Assembly (NCBI GenBank): GCA_949752735.1
Contig: OX457040.1
Coordinates: forward strand, 4,257,583-4,321,582
DNA: 64,000 nucleotides
Source: Lumbricus terrestris
Taxonomy: Eukaryota; Annelida; Clitellata; Crassiclitellata; Lumbricidae
Direction: 5' to 3'
In this document: positions 47,946 through 58,690 of the stretch, in pieces
Numbering within the stretch: position 1 is the stretch's first letter
How the letters are laid out: every line of letters begins with the position of its first letter
The notes under the pieces: model-generated
What the model was told of the DNA's origin: nothing
Databases searched by the model: none
What the model saw: only the letters and a program-made list of their open reading frames with translations
Translations under genes and position numbers: made by a program

Positions 47946-48290
47946 CTAAAGCGGGTGTCGTCTGGCCCGGGAATTGGACGGTGGAAGATCAGTTGAGACA
48001 GTGTAGGATTTCTTGAAAATGAGTGTCTTAAGTTTCGAATGAAAAACCCGAGGTGTGATGGACAGAGGAGCCTGAAGTAGGTGACGGTGTGTGATTAGTA
48101 ATGACGGTGCAGGAAAAGATCGGAATTCAGGAGGTAGATGATTCCAAAGGCGTGGTGCTGAGTTGGATATGGCTCGGTTGGTGAGCTGAGATGACTTGTG
48201 ACCGGCGGTCGAGAGAGTGTCAGGCAGGCCGATGATCGGGTAGAACGTATTGGCTGCATGGTATGATACCATGTAGAGCAGTATGCACAT
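47946..48290 (-). pseudogene. CR1/L2-like LINE C-terminus
   Basis: The minus-strand frame (114 codons) contains RAISNSAPRLWNHLPPEFRS, then PRVFHSKLKTLIFKKSY. This is the ...f...AP.lWN.LP...R...s...FKs.LKt.LF typical of the last ~60 residues of CR1/L2/Rex-type LINE proteins. Nothing of the RT catalytic core is present; it is a 5'-truncated insertion. The frame is open throughout, so the copy is probably younger than the one at 18060. It lies 140 bp before a plus-strand promoter candidate. Confidence 0.7.
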
Positions 48291-48427
48291 AATTATATGA
48301 CCCTATTACCTTTTGGTGGAATCTGGAATTCATTAAGACGACGGCGAAGGTTATAACGTCGCTGAACGAGTCAAAGTCAACAGTTCAATTGGCTGTTAGA
48401 TGCTGTCAAACGTTGAACAAAATGCTC

Positions 48428-48470
48428 AAATTAGGCACCTTTATTAAGAATTAAGCGCCTCTATATAAAT
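48428..48470 (+). promoter_or_regulatory. PSE-like/TATA promoter candidate
   Basis: AAATTAGGCACCTTTATTAAG, then TATATAAAT starting 21 bp after CACCT. The box ACGTCGCTGAACGAG lies about 70 bp upstream. Confidence 0.5.
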
Positions 48471-48559
48471 GTTTAAAAATAAAAAATACATTATATTTAT
48501 TGTCTCCTGTAACACCAGCTTACCGCATTATTACAGTGACCCCCATCAATCGCGAACAC

Positions 48560-48705
48560 TGCAAGACAGATAGACGTAAAATAGACAGATATGCAAGCAG
48601 ACAGAGACAAATACACACAGAGACAAATAGAGAGAAAAAGACACATGTACACGTGCAGACGCACTGACAAAGTCAAGCAGACACACAGGCAGAGAGACCG
48701 ATGCA
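48560..48705. repeat. ACAGA-rich degenerate repeat
   Basis: AGACAGATA, GACAAATACACACAGAG and similar purine/AC-rich repeats. Confidence 0.65.
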
Positions 48706-48964
48706 TAATAGACTGAGAACACTGGGAAATCTTCATGTAACGATGTTCCTTTATTCCACGCATCATCTCTCCCTGCTCACATTAGGCGTGCGAAATGAAC
48801 AGTATAATTACCGAATACTGTTATTTCAGTTTGACCCAAAACATTTTCAATGTTTCTTTATTATGTACAATGAGTTGATACCATTAAAAAGGTGTGTAAA
48901 ATAACGCTCTACGAATAAGTTGGTTGATTGGAAACAACGTATGTTTACGCTGTTTCATGAAAAG

Positions 48965-49085
48965 ATGCTTGACGTGGCCCTCCTCCTTTCTTTATTCTTC
49001 AGACTGGCACCGTCACAGATGGGATAGTGACGGAGTTGAAGGGTAGATTGGTGCAGAGTTTAACGACATCTTAAGGCAACGCAAT
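48965..49085 (-). repeat. GCCAGTCCC-type module, divergent reverse copy, with GATGTCGTTAAAC box
   Basis: GTGGCCCTCCTCCTTTCTTT, then CAGACTGGCAC and TTTAACGACATCTTAAGGC. Confidence 0.55.
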
Positions 49086-49454
49086 CTGTTGACATCGGCA
49101 GAATTTGATTTGAGCAGCAATTCATCATTTGTACGGTACAACTTTCCGGCTACATGGCACTGAACATAGGCCTACTCGGACACAAACGTGCCAATAAATC
49201 ACATAATTATATGTTAAAGTTGTATATATAGGCTACGGTCCTTGACTTTAAACTATCTTATGATTACAGTCAGCAGAAGATATTCTCTGATATTCTCATC
49301 ATTCGTATAACATAATAACATAACATGATACATTAATGCTTTCACATCGATAATTTTATAGTCGTTTGTAAGAAGAACTGCAAATAAGATCACAAGTTGA
49401 TCCAAATGTATGTAGGCCTAGCAGTTTACGATACTGTGTGATTGCAAAAATTAT

Positions 49455-49530
49455 TAGCGACGCCCTCCTCCTTTGTCCAGTCTTAGCACTGGCAGAGTGC
49501 AACCAGTGGCAGAGTTTAATTTAAAATGGA
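49455..49530 (-). repeat. GCCAGTCCC-type module with hairpin, reverse copy
   Basis: GCGACGCCCTCCTCCTTTG, then CACTGGCAGAGTGCAACCAG. CACTGG and CCAGTG form a 6-bp stem, as at 58690. Confidence 0.75.
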
Positions 49531-49948
49531 ATGAGTTTAGGATGAGATAATCATAATTGTAATAAGAATTATAGGTTTTGTCCATTTGTTGCTGATGTTT
49601 CTTCTTTTTGATACTCTTAAATTTACATGCGGGGGGATTATTGCAGCCGAAAGCCAACAATTGATTTATGTATTCCTCAAATTTTTTCACGTATGCGTAT
49701 CATAAACAGCGTCAGATCAACTTTTTTCAATTAATATTAAGAAACTGAATATTAATTTTATTCTATTGATCCGTTTTAACGTCATTGAACGGTTTCTTGT
49801 TTACGCGGCTTTGTTTTGCATTGTTGTCAACGGACTTTTATGTCATAAGATGACTTAAAAACTTTGGAATAATGATACTAATGAAGTAAACTGATGTTTA
49901 CACATCCGATACTGGAACTGCGGCAGTGCAAGAAACAAATCTAGATAG

Positions 49949-50065
49949 AGGAGGAGGAGGAGGAGGAGGAGGAGGAGGAGGAGGAGGAGGAGGAGGAGGA
50001 GGAGGAGGAGGAGGAGGAGGAGGAGGAGGAGGAGGAGGAGGAGGAGGAGGAGGAGGAGGAGGAGG
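49949..50065. repeat. (GGA)n microsatellite, about 39 units
   Basis: About 117 bp of uninterrupted GAG repeats, a pure purine tract on the plus strand. Poly-Gly and poly-Leu frames are artefacts. Confidence 0.97.
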
Positions 50066-50279
50066 TCGACACCTAATGATTTTATTATCACACAGTAACG
50101 TTAGACTTAAACTGCGGCTACATCGGGATTCTAAAATTTAGAATCCCGCATTTAATGTAGTTGTCTTTTCAAGAATTGGACAAATATGCAAACTGCATCA
50201 TCTAAATTGTATTGAACGAAGACGGAAAACTACTTCCGAAAGACATAATGTTAAGTGAAGAATCACAACACTAGGCTTA

Positions 50280-50318
50280 AATAAAACACTCTTTTTGGAA
50301 CGTGTATATTCGTAAAAT
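50280..50318 (+). promoter_or_regulatory. Degenerate promoter-series copy
   Basis: AATAAAACACTCTTTTTGG, with TAAAATG near the TATA position. The preceding GAACGAAGACGGAAAACTAC is shared with 50620 and 56415. Confidence 0.3.
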
Positions 50319-50680
50319 GTCTTTCGTGTCCAACTTCTGCCCAACTTGCTGCTAGTGGTATCTGATAAGTCCATGTGTACGGCGCATAGAAATCATCATT
50401 GTTATTGTTATTCTGAATAATTGCGGTCTTCATCAATAAACAACTGCTGTTGTTTTGCATTATCCTAGCTACATGCAAATCCAAGAAGGTTTAAACTCGG
50501 ATGACGGCACCAATAATTCTGTGGTCTTAACGTAATTCTAATTGAAATGACAATAAAATAGTTATGAGTATCCACCTATCAGGCTCAACAGAGCAAAATT
50601 ATAGAAACTGCACTGAACGAAAGGAAGAAAACTATTTCTGACAGAGTGAAATTTTAAATGAGCAACTATAACGAGGCCGA

Positions 50681-50724
50681 AATTAAACACCTCTAATAAG
50701 CATCTCATGCAATGTTATAATAGT
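50681..50724 (+). promoter_or_regulatory. PSE-like/TATA promoter candidate
   Basis: AAATTAAACACCTCTAATAAG, then TATAATAG about 23 bp after AACACCT. Confidence 0.55.
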
Positions 50725-51347
50725 TGAACTTTTCAGTCACAAATTGCTTCAATTTCACAAAGATCATTTTTTTTTTTAAAATGTTTCATAAGTTTTCTTT
50801 TATCCTTGAATTTTTTTTTATTGCATTATTAAATTGATATGATTATGTTTGTGTGTGTGCATGCGTATGTGCGTGTGTATATGTGTGTGTGGGGATTGAT
50901 AAAAATTTTGAATAATTCTGTAATAGATGAAACAGGCATTGAATAAAATGGTCTTGATATTATTGTTTAAGCTGCTAAATGATGGCTGAAGAGTGAATAC
51001 TTTGATTTTCATATTAATGTTGATTATCTTATCTGCTTGTAACATTATTCGTGAAATATGAACATTGAAAATTGCTTGCAAATATGAGATTATGAGAAAT
51101 GATACGAATTGATGTTGATCTAAATAAGTAGATGTTGTGTCATGTGAACTTTATGAAATGAGAACTCATAAGAATTGATGTTAATCAAACTAAATAGGCC
51201 TAGATTTTATGTCATGTGAACTTCATGAAATGTCTAAATTAATGATAATAATACATAAGTGTACATAATGACAATACATATGTGGGCACATGTGTACATG
51301 TGCTCATTTGTATATAAAGAATTATAGGCATATGTAATTATGGTGAC

Positions 51348-51351
<4 letters not shown>

Positions 51352-51381
<30 letters not shown>
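51352..51381. repeat. (TA)n microsatellite
   Basis: Pure TA run. Confidence 0.9.
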
Positions 51382-51383
<2 letters not shown>

Positions 51384-52132
51384 GCATGTGGGCATAATTT
51401 TGCATATATGCTAAATAATAAATAATGATGCATGTATAAAAGAGGATCGACTACGGCCATTTGGTGAACACTATCGTCATGAAAGGCGGTTAGTCAAATT
51501 CAGGAAGAAAAGAAAAGAAAAGAACAAAAAAAAGAACAAAATGAAAAAACAAAGAAAAAGAAAGTACAAACAGAAACTGCTGAACAGTTAAACAAAAGTG
51601 AGCTGCAATACATCAAACTTTAAAGACGTCAACAACCTTTGTAGTTATATGATGTCGTTAAACTGTTGAATAATAATAAAAGTCACAATTTGTATCATGT
51701 TGGTTTGCAGACTAAAAATGTTATGCTATGCTATGTTAAGGACGAATAAAAATGTGTTCCTGGAATAATTAAGCTAAACGTCCAATTATTGACACGGAAA
51801 ACTGGAAAAGCAAGCCTACAGGAATTTCTTAGTTAAAACGTTGGGGTCATTTGGACCAAAGGGGTCCGTAACTTTATCCACATACGTAATTATGGTTCTT
51901 TTTATCTGAATAAGTCAACGGGCCGAGAGGACACATTTCTGCGTCATCTGCAAACTTCCGCTCATTGGTCCAAGCCTCCAGTGTTTATTCGGTGCTTTCG
52001 CTAACGTGTTACATTGTAGACTGAGAGGACACATTTCCGAATCTATGCGCAAAATATTTTTTGTAAGCCTATGTAGGGATTGTGGGCCTACAAGGCAAAC
52101 ATTGTGGCAGCTCAAGATTGCGTTGAAATGGA

Positions 52133-52133
<1 letters not shown>

Positions 52134-52180
<47 letters not shown>
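52134..52180. repeat. (TA)n microsatellite
   Basis: About 44 bp pure TA run directly after the copy-D block. Confidence 0.95.
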
Positions 52181-52181
<1 letters not shown>

Positions 52182-52249
52182 GCTGCGAATTCTCACAGTG
52201 TACCTACGTCCTATAAACTGCTAAATGAGCAGAACGACGGGTGTATGCT

Positions 52250-52334
52250 GTGAGAATTTGCGACACACCAAATCTTCGCGACACACAGACGACACACCTG
52301 TTTTACGCGACAAACAGCCGGTTGAGAACCTCTG
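52250..52334. mobile_element. hAT-like transposon terminus
   Basis: CGCGACACACAGACGACACA leads into CCGGTTGAGAACCTCTG, the reverse complement of a CAGAGGTTCTCAACC hAT-type end. The other end was not found. Confidence 0.45.
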
Positions 52335-52347
52335 AACTAAATGGATA

Positions 52348-52390
52348 AATTAAACACCTTGAATAAGATTTCACAACATCTATATAAACT
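52348..52390 (+). promoter_or_regulatory. PSE-like/TATA promoter candidate
   Basis: AAATTAAACACCTTGAATAAG, then TATATAAAC starting 21 bp after AACACCT. Confidence 0.55.
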
Positions 52391-52414
52391 AAATATACAA
52401 GATCATCTTTCCTT

Positions 52415-53236
52415 CGCGCCAGGGGTATCCTATCGATAAGGCGAGTTCGAAAGGGCGACCATCAAAAGAGCGACCTCAAAAGGGCGCTGATTTTAAAGGC
52501 GACTGATCAAAAGAGCGACCATCAAAAGGGCGACCGCTCTAAAAGGGCGACAATCAAAAGGGCGACCGATTGGCTGAAATCGGTCGGTGAAAGACGGTAG
52601 ATCTAAGAAAAATTCGCAAACAGGCTGTTTGTTTACTCTTTTGGGGACTCTAAAGGGTCAAAAGCGAACGTTCAATTAAAGCGATCGGCCTACATGAAAC
52701 GTAAGAAAGTCTCTTTTACATGAAAATCATATTATATTAAAACACGCACAAACTATAGGCCTACTAAACGTTAGAAAGTCTCTGCAAAAGTCTTTGCATT
52801 AGTTTTACATGAAAATCATATTATATTAAAACACGCCATTCTCAGTCTTACTCGCGAAATTACTTTCACACAAATGCACTGCACGTTGAAAATTGTTCTT
52901 TTATATATAGAGGTCTACTCATAGCGTAGGCCTGAATAAGCCTTTTTTGCGTATTTTTCTTTCATGTAGGCCGATCGCTTTAATTGAACTAATGAGTAAA
53001 TAGCGACCACTAGTAGTTACGATCATAGGCATAGGCAGAATTTTTCTCAGATCTACCGTCTTTCACCGACCGATTTCAGCCAATCGGTCGCCCTTTTGAT
53101 GGTCGCCGTTTAGAGCGGTCGCCCTTTTGATGGTCGCTCTTTTGATCAGTCGCCTTTAAAATCAGCGCCCTTTTGAGGTCGCTCTTTTGATGGTCGCCCT
53201 TTCGAACTCGCCTTATCGATAGTGAACCGCGCCAGG
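52415..53236. mobile_element. Foldback/MULE-like element with long inverted repeats
   Basis: Flanked by the 9-bp direct repeat CGCGCCAGG (52415-52423 and 53228-53236), a probable target-site duplication. The element, 52424-53227 (804 bp), has inverted repeats of about 190 bp built from AAAAGGGCGACCAT-type subrepeats, plus an inner inverted segment containing AAAGCGATCGGCCTACATGA. The outermost 6-7 bases do not pair, but TATCGATAAGGCGAGTTCGA matches perfectly. Nine-base duplications and long, subrepeated termini are typical of Mutator-like foldback elements. It encodes nothing. Confidence 0.8.
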
Positions 53237-53470
53237 AATGTTGTGTCGTCGGCATAATCTCAAGTTGCGTAGTAACCTCACCCCTTCCTCAGTCCTTCCA
53301 ATCCGGCCATCCGTATTATTCCTTCTGCATATAAGTTAAACAGAATCGGGGACAGTATACAGCCCAGCTTCATCCTCTTTCCGATTTTAAATTTCTTAGT
53401 GTATTCGTATTCCGTCATGATCATTGCGTCTTGGTTCTCGTATAAACTCTTTAGTAGCAAGATGAGTTAC
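53237..53470 (-). pseudogene. RTE/L1-like reverse transcriptase fragment, split by the foldback element
   Basis: The minus-strand frame from 53460 encodes LLKSLYENQDAMIMTEYEYT, KKFKIGKRMKLGCILSPILF and NLYAEGIIRMAGLEGLRKG. This is the RT segment with the GCILSPILFNLYAE box. Just past a stop and a frame change, YADDTTFLA is encoded at about 53230-53256, the catalytic YADD box. Immediately after FLA the sequence is interrupted at 53228. It resumes on the other side of the foldback element (about 52401-52423) with RRKDD, the expected continuation. Only the RT core survives; it is not functional. Confidence 0.75.
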
Positions 53471-53520
53471 CTTGTTGCGTGTTAGACCTGCATAAACATA
53501 ATTATGTTTCAAATTGATTT

Positions 53521-53602
53521 TAACCGCGTGAAACTCTGATGCAGTGTTCGCTCTGTAGTCGGGAGCGCCTCTGAGTAGGGAGCTTGAAGGGGCGCTACAA
53601 CA
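53521..53602 (+). mobile_element. tRNA-derived SINE, family 2, tail only
   Basis: CGTGAAACTCTGATGCAGTG, then GTCGGGAGCGCCTCTGAGTA and GGCGCTACAAC, identical in order to the tails at 54990 and 55850. Confidence 0.75.
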
Positions 53603-53754
53603 AATTACACATACAAACAAAGAATCAAATCTAATATAATACTATAATGATATGTTAATGCTAATGTCAATTGATGTAGCCTACCAGCAGTGATCATGAT
53701 AATAATCTTATTATGTGTCGTAATCACTTGCAATACAATATGCATTTCACTCAA

Positions 53755-54045
53755 GCTCTTTATGCTCTGGTGTAAGAAGCTAGCTAGTAGCTATGATGTG
53801 TCGTGGATATGAAGTGTAAGAGACTTCATTCTCTTAGCTTAGGCATATGAAAGATTGCCTGTTCTCTCACTCGCCTCCCGTCCAGACGGAGATGATCAGT
53901 GTTCTCATAATAGTTAAATTGCCTTGTAGAAGAAATTGCGAAAAGATATCTATGCTTTGATTTCAAACCCGACTTCCCGAATTACAGTCAATCGCAAATT
54001 TCGCTAATGTCGGAGTGTCAGTCCACGGTGTAAACTGCACGAGAA
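53755..54045 (-). mobile_element. tRNA-derived SINE, family 3
   Basis: From CTCTGGTGTAAGAAGC to GTCCACGGTGTAAAC. In reverse complement a B-box-like GTCGGGTTTGAAATC lies near 53960. Confidence 0.7.
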
Positions 54046-54174
54046 TTTCTTCCAATTGATGTCAACGTCTCTTGATACCACACGATGTATTTATGCTAAC
54101 GGCAGACGATGAAGTAATAAATCCTCTCCAATGGCCCGATTACGTTAAGAAATGTCGAAGTCAATTGAACTGAC

Positions 54175-54200
54175 AACCAGAAGATGTCGCTAAACAATAG
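54175..54200 (+). repeat. GATGTCGCTAAACAATAG box
   Basis: The cleanest copy of the recurring box (AGATGTCGCTAAACAATAGA), about 140 bp upstream of the promoter candidate at 54320. Confidence 0.55.
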
Positions 54201-54319
54201 ATAAACGAATTAAGGATAATTTACTCTGTGGAAATGCACTTAAGTTTTGACGTCATTAATTTTTTTCTCTTATCGTTCTGGAATTATTATAGAAACGCTA
54301 TACGTTAAATTGAATGTGA

Positions 54320-54362
54320 AATTGAACACCTTTAATAAGAAAGAAATATGAGCTATAATTTG
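54320..54362 (+). promoter_or_regulatory. PSE-like/TATA promoter candidate
   Basis: AATTGAACACCTTTAATAAG, then TATAATTT (54354) 22 bp after AACACCT. Confidence 0.6.
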
Positions 54363-54831
54363 AATCAAGTGTTTAGAACCCATGAATCGAGAGCGGTTGC
54401 GGCTGATATCGACGTAAACGGCAGGTTAATAAAATAATTGAAATGCAGCGTTGCCAATCATAGTTCTTTTCTACCTAGATAGATCGATCTTCGTGTTTCG
54501 CTCTTGTCTAGGTTTCTAGTTTTTTTTCTTCTCAAGATCCAGCCTCTTTCACACGGAGCATTTGTCGTGCGATTAGCGTGCATCGTCATCAATTCCTGAA
54601 ACATTACTTAAATTTACATCAGCCATTTTCTTCAAATGGACACTCCACACACTAAACACAAATAAAGTCAATTTCTGTTTGGATAATATTAATAAGTTAT
54701 ATTCTATGATTATTACAATCTTCGGAAAAGTTAATCAAGCATTGACAAACTAAACGATAATTTGTTGACCTACAAGAAAAGTGACTGTTGATAATGGTGA
54801 CCGATGTGCCCTGCCAACTTCTGGCATTTGT

Positions 54832-55032
54832 GGGGCGCGGTGGTGCGGTGGTGGGTTAGATGCTTTGGAGCCGGAGTTTTCAAGGTTCGAATCCATCTCA
54901 AGACGCCTCGTAGAGACCTTTCACTCGCAATTGCTTGTGCACTTCGGCGTAAGACTCCGATGCATTGTCCGCGCTGTAGATGGGAGCGCGTCTGAGTGGA
55001 GAGCTTGACGAAACGCTATAGAACTTAACACA

Positions 55033-55067
<35 letters not shown>

Positions 55068-55070
55068 ATG
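54832..55070 (+). mobile_element. tRNA-derived SINE, family 2, with (AAAT)n tail
   Basis: Starts GGGGCGCGGTGGTGCGGTG. B-box GGTTCGAATCC at 54884-54894; ends in GACGAAACGCTATAGAAC and an AAAT microsatellite (about 55033-55069), a typical SINE tail. Confidence 0.85.
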
Positions 55071-55697
55071 ATTTAGCCCAATCCTCCTGCGTGTGTGGAG
55101 AGAACTTTTTCTCTCATTTAAGCTTAAATCCCGCGATAGCAAGGTAGACAGATTACATTTCTTGACCGTAGCCACATTGGTTGCAAAGGAAACCATCAGC
55201 AATCAAGGTGCCTGCTGCTATAATTTTTAAAGATGGAAAACAAAAGCTTGATATTATAGAGGTAAGCTAAATTGGAGAAGTAAGACAAAATGAAGTTGAT
55301 CTTGTAATCTTGTTCCATTGTTTTCACAACGCTTAATCGCAGAAATAATATTTTCGAAAGTCGTGTGTTTTGTAGAGTTCTTATGTTTTATGTTGCTTAT
55401 GTTGATGTCGCAGACGTGTACTTTAGATGCATTTCATTTGTACTTTGGTATATTCCACATATTTCTTACCCCGAGATCAGTCTAGCTTTTCTTGCCTTTT
55501 TGGACTGGACTCAATTTTATTTTTAAATTGAGAGTGGTATCATTACATAATTTGGTCATATTATGTTCTGTGAAGACTAATATTCTTACGCGACAGTGAT
55601 AATTGTAACTAGAATAATATGTATTGTCTATCTAGACTATTTCTAAATATTGTATATTGCATTGTCTATTTCCAGATAGACAACACAATAGACAATG

Positions 55698-55902
55698 TGG
55701 GGCGCGGTGGTGTAGTGGTGGTGTCGTTGCCTTGAAGCCAGAAGGTTGGAGGTTCGAATCCACCTCAAGTCGCCGCGTAGGGACCTTGGGCAAGTCCTTC
55801 CCTCGCAATTGCTCAGCGTTTCGGCGTGGAACTCCGATGCAGTGTCCGCTCTGCAGTCGGGAGCGCCTCTGAGTAGTGAGCTTGACGGGGTGCTATAACA
55901 AG
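55698..55902 (+). mobile_element. tRNA-derived SINE, family 2, full-length
   Basis: GGGGCGCGGTGGTGTAGTGG head with A-box-like TGGTGTAGTGGTGG, B-box GGTTCGAATCC (55751-55761), the body CGTTTCGGCGTGGAACTCCG and the tail GGGAGCGCCTCTGAGTAGTG. The best-preserved copy. Confidence 0.9.
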
Positions 55903-56250
55903 TGCGCATACAAACACACAAACAATTTCGTAATTTCTGTGTGTTCCATTTGTTATCTTTAAACTTTCTTGTTTGGGAGACTTTCTGACGAACAGCAACT
56001 ATTGCTTCGTATTCAAAACTCTTTTATCGCGTTGGACAATATCTGCTGATATTCTTTATCATTGTTAAGATGTTGACTATCAGAGATACTAAGAACCCTT
56101 TTAGATATGGTATGTATCAGTTGCCATAATTTTTCTGTATGTTTTGCATAGTATATTTTCTCCATTGCTGTCAACGGCTTTTGATATCATAAGACGACTT
56201 TAAACTCTGGAACAAAAATGACAATACACTTAAATTTTATCATCCAATCA
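55903..56250. other. Unannotated DNA
   Basis: Contains TGTCAACGGCTTTTGATATC near 56170, shared with 49825 and more weakly 57912; otherwise nothing. Confidence 0.4.
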
Positions 56251-56257
56251 TTGATCT

Positions 56258-56480
56258 ACGACAGTGTTACTAGGTCCCAAACCTTGATTGAGGAGGAGGG
56301 CAACACTTATAACTTTTAATTGTCGTCACACAGTGTTGTTAAATTGAAACAACGACTACCATAGCTGTTGACTTTAAAAGTATTTTACTAAGAAGCAGAT
56401 AGTTCGAAATTATAATGAACGAAGGAAGAAACTACTTCTGAAAAACAGAACGTTCACTTAAATCTTAAATCTTAACTTAA
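56258..56480 (+). repeat. GCCAGTCCC-type module plus linker leading to a promoter candidate
   Basis: TAGGTCCCAAACCTTGATTG and GAGGAGGGCAACAC are followed by CACACAGTGTTGTTAAATTG. A linker with GAACGAAGGAAGAAACTAC runs to the promoter at 56481, the same order as in 26540-26712 and 29600-29785. Confidence 0.7.
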
Positions 56481-56522
56481 AATAAAACACCTTTAGTCAG
56501 ATTTTCTCACATATATAAATAA
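56481..56522 (+). promoter_or_regulatory. PSE-like/TATA promoter candidate
   Basis: AATAAAACACCTTTAGTCAG, then TATAAATAAT about 21 bp after AACACCT. Confidence 0.5.
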
Positions 56523-57082
56523 TAAAATTGCGGATTTCTCGAGTAATAAGTCTTGCAAGGCGTAGATGTCATAAAATCAAACTTTGGATAAAAACAAACT
56601 TAGATCAGCAATGTTATCGAAGCTGCTTTCAGCCGTTGCAATCAACGACCAATTATTATACACAACTAGACTGATTATCATAAAAGAGCAGGAAACAAAA
56701 GTATAATATAAAATATTATCGGGTTAGAGATGGACTGCCGAGCAATGTAAACAAACGTAGCGTCGTAGTGCAAAGTGGTCCATAAACCCCGTTGTCCCAG
56801 AAGCCGCATTGGGTCGCAGCTGTCTCAGGAGTTGCAGTGGGTCGCAGCTGAAAATAAAACTCGGTCGGCTTCGACGCTCAACTCTTCTGCAAGTTACAAT
56901 ATACGAAGAGTGCAAAACGATGCTTAGCCTGACAAGGTTAAGTAAGGTCGAATTGGCTGACACAAGATGTCTCTTATACAACAGACACTGATGATGATTT
57001 CAGTAGCTTCGAAGCAATCGGTTCTGTCGGCAGCAAAATGTCTTTAATTAACAATAGAGAAAATATGCGTTAAATTATAAGT

Positions 57083-57127
57083 GAAATTAAAAACCTTTTA
57101 TATAGAAACTTTTGCTCTATTATAGGG
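57083..57127 (+). promoter_or_regulatory. PSE-like promoter candidate
   Basis: GAAATTAAAAACCTTTTATATAG, with ATTATAGGG at the TATA position. AACACCT is degraded to AAAACCT. Confidence 0.4.
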
Positions 57128-57371
57128 CAACAGTTAACTCTTGAGCTGCATAAACTAAGACGTAGAGATGTCAAAAGACTATTATTTAGAAATGTCTGAT
57201 AAAGGGGCTTCAAAGACACAAAGAAAAATGTCCAGATCATCAACATTTGCTCGCTTTCTGACAATGCCAGTTCCAAGCCTGGAAGAAAGAGGAGGGCGAT
57301 GTTAATAATCTGTGTTGCCAGCAGCAACCAACCAATCATCTCCTTCTGAACCCCGCCACTTATCGTATTCT

Positions 57372-57452
57372 TTGACAGTGCCAGTCCCGATTATAGAGAA
57401 AGAAGGGGGCGACACTAATCAGTCTTGATATGACAATGTATCGTTAAAAATT
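57372..57452 (+). repeat. GCCAGTCCC-type module
   Basis: CAGTGCCAGTCCCGATTATA, then AAGGGGGCGACACTAATCAG and TGTATCGTTAAAAAT. Confidence 0.65.
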
Positions 57453-58125
57453 TAACAAGTATTCGTCATTATCTACAGATTACAATGTCACAATTTTTTT
57501 CCCAATCATTTATTTGATGATTAATCAATAACCATGGCACTCAAATCGAAAGTACGGTTTAAAAAGAGAACCTGCTTTTAGAATAGCAGAATACAATCTC
57601 ATGACTCAATACACTTAGTCATTTCATACTGAACATAATTTTTGAAAAAAGCAAAATTAGAGATCTAAACTAAATTTCAATCATTTACCCAAGAACACGC
57701 ATTGCAGTTCAGCAGCAAATTTCAGTATATTTCAATGACATAGATTAGGTGGGAGAATTGAATTTCATTTGGATGGAATGGGCGGGTAGATCAATATCTG
57801 CTGTTGGATCCAGCATATTCTTGGATACATTGACAATGTTATATGCCATTTATTGGACGGTATGAATAATTCATTTTCAATGCACTGCATAATATTATTT
57901 TCTGTAAATTGTAGTAAACGGCCTTTGATGTCACGAAGACGTTAAAACTTGGAGAAATAAAGAAAAATTCTCGATGGATTCTCTCAGCCTGTGGTGAATA
58001 GCGCAGCGACGAAGCCAGCCACCTTGCCAGTCACTAATCTTTGTTATAACACAGCGACGTTAAGTGTCTAAAGGATATTTTATTACCGCTTGATGTTGCC
58101 CAACATGTATGCTTCATAGAAAGTT

Positions 58126-58165
58126 GAAAAACACCTTTTTAAGAAGCATCATTATATTATAATAA
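58126..58165 (+). promoter_or_regulatory. PSE-like/TATA promoter candidate
   Basis: GAAAAACACCTTTTTAAG, then TATAATAAC about 21 bp after AACACCT. Confidence 0.5.
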
Positions 58166-58218
58166 CTGTCGACTGCTATTCGTCATTGGATAACTGGTCT
58201 AGTACCTTGCTCTTAAGT

Positions 58219-58320
58219 GCTGTAATATGCCGAGCAAATTTCTGTCCAGGGTAACGGCCTTTGTTGTCATAGACCCTGGTCAATTCGGATCCATCCATCC
58301 ATCGTCATTGGATTGCATAT
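58219..58320 (+). repeat. Hairpin module (CCAGGGT/ACCCTGG)
   Basis: TGCCGAGCAAATTTCTGTC, then CCAGGGT, a ~20-nt loop with AACGGCCTTTGTTGTCATAG, and ACCCTGG, a perfect 7-bp stem. It starts about 65 bp after the TATA box at 58155. Confidence 0.65.
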
Positions 58321-58420
58321 ACAAGCTTTTTAATGGTTCATTATCATCATCAGGATTCATCGCTCTCCTCTGCTGCTTTCCATTAACGACTGAAAACCAA
58401 ACTCTCTAAGCTAAACAATG

Positions 58421-58462
58421 TGATAAAACACCCTCATTAAGATTTTCAAACAATTAAAAATG
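58421..58462 (+). promoter_or_regulatory. Degenerate promoter-series copy
   Basis: GATAAAACACCCTCATTAAG, with CAATTAAAAATG at the TATA position. Confidence 0.35.
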
Positions 58463-58598
58463 GCTAAACTTCTATGCACTCATAGTGTCAGAAATATTGG
58501 TGCTAAAAGGAAGAAACTGTACTTGAAATTAATTAAACATTATCAAAACGCCATAATATGCACATACATGTAATATAAAAAAAGTTCTCAAGTGCTGT

Positions 58599-58690
58599 AA
58601 TATGCCGAGCAAATTTCTGTCCCGGGTAACGGCCTCTGTTGTCATAGACTCTAGTCAAATCGGATCCATCCAACCACAATGTTTCAAACT
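58599..58690 (+). repeat. Hairpin module, decayed stem
   Basis: Nearly the same 5' part as 58219, but CCCGGGT faces ACTCTAG, so the stem is broken in this copy. Confidence 0.6.

Larger units (their letters stand above)
50525..52110 (+). repeat. Local duplication, copy D
   Basis: The two ends (50525-50605 and 51678-52105) match 43760-44300. The intervening ~1 kb, including a promoter candidate at 50681, is absent from copy C. Confidence 0.8.
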
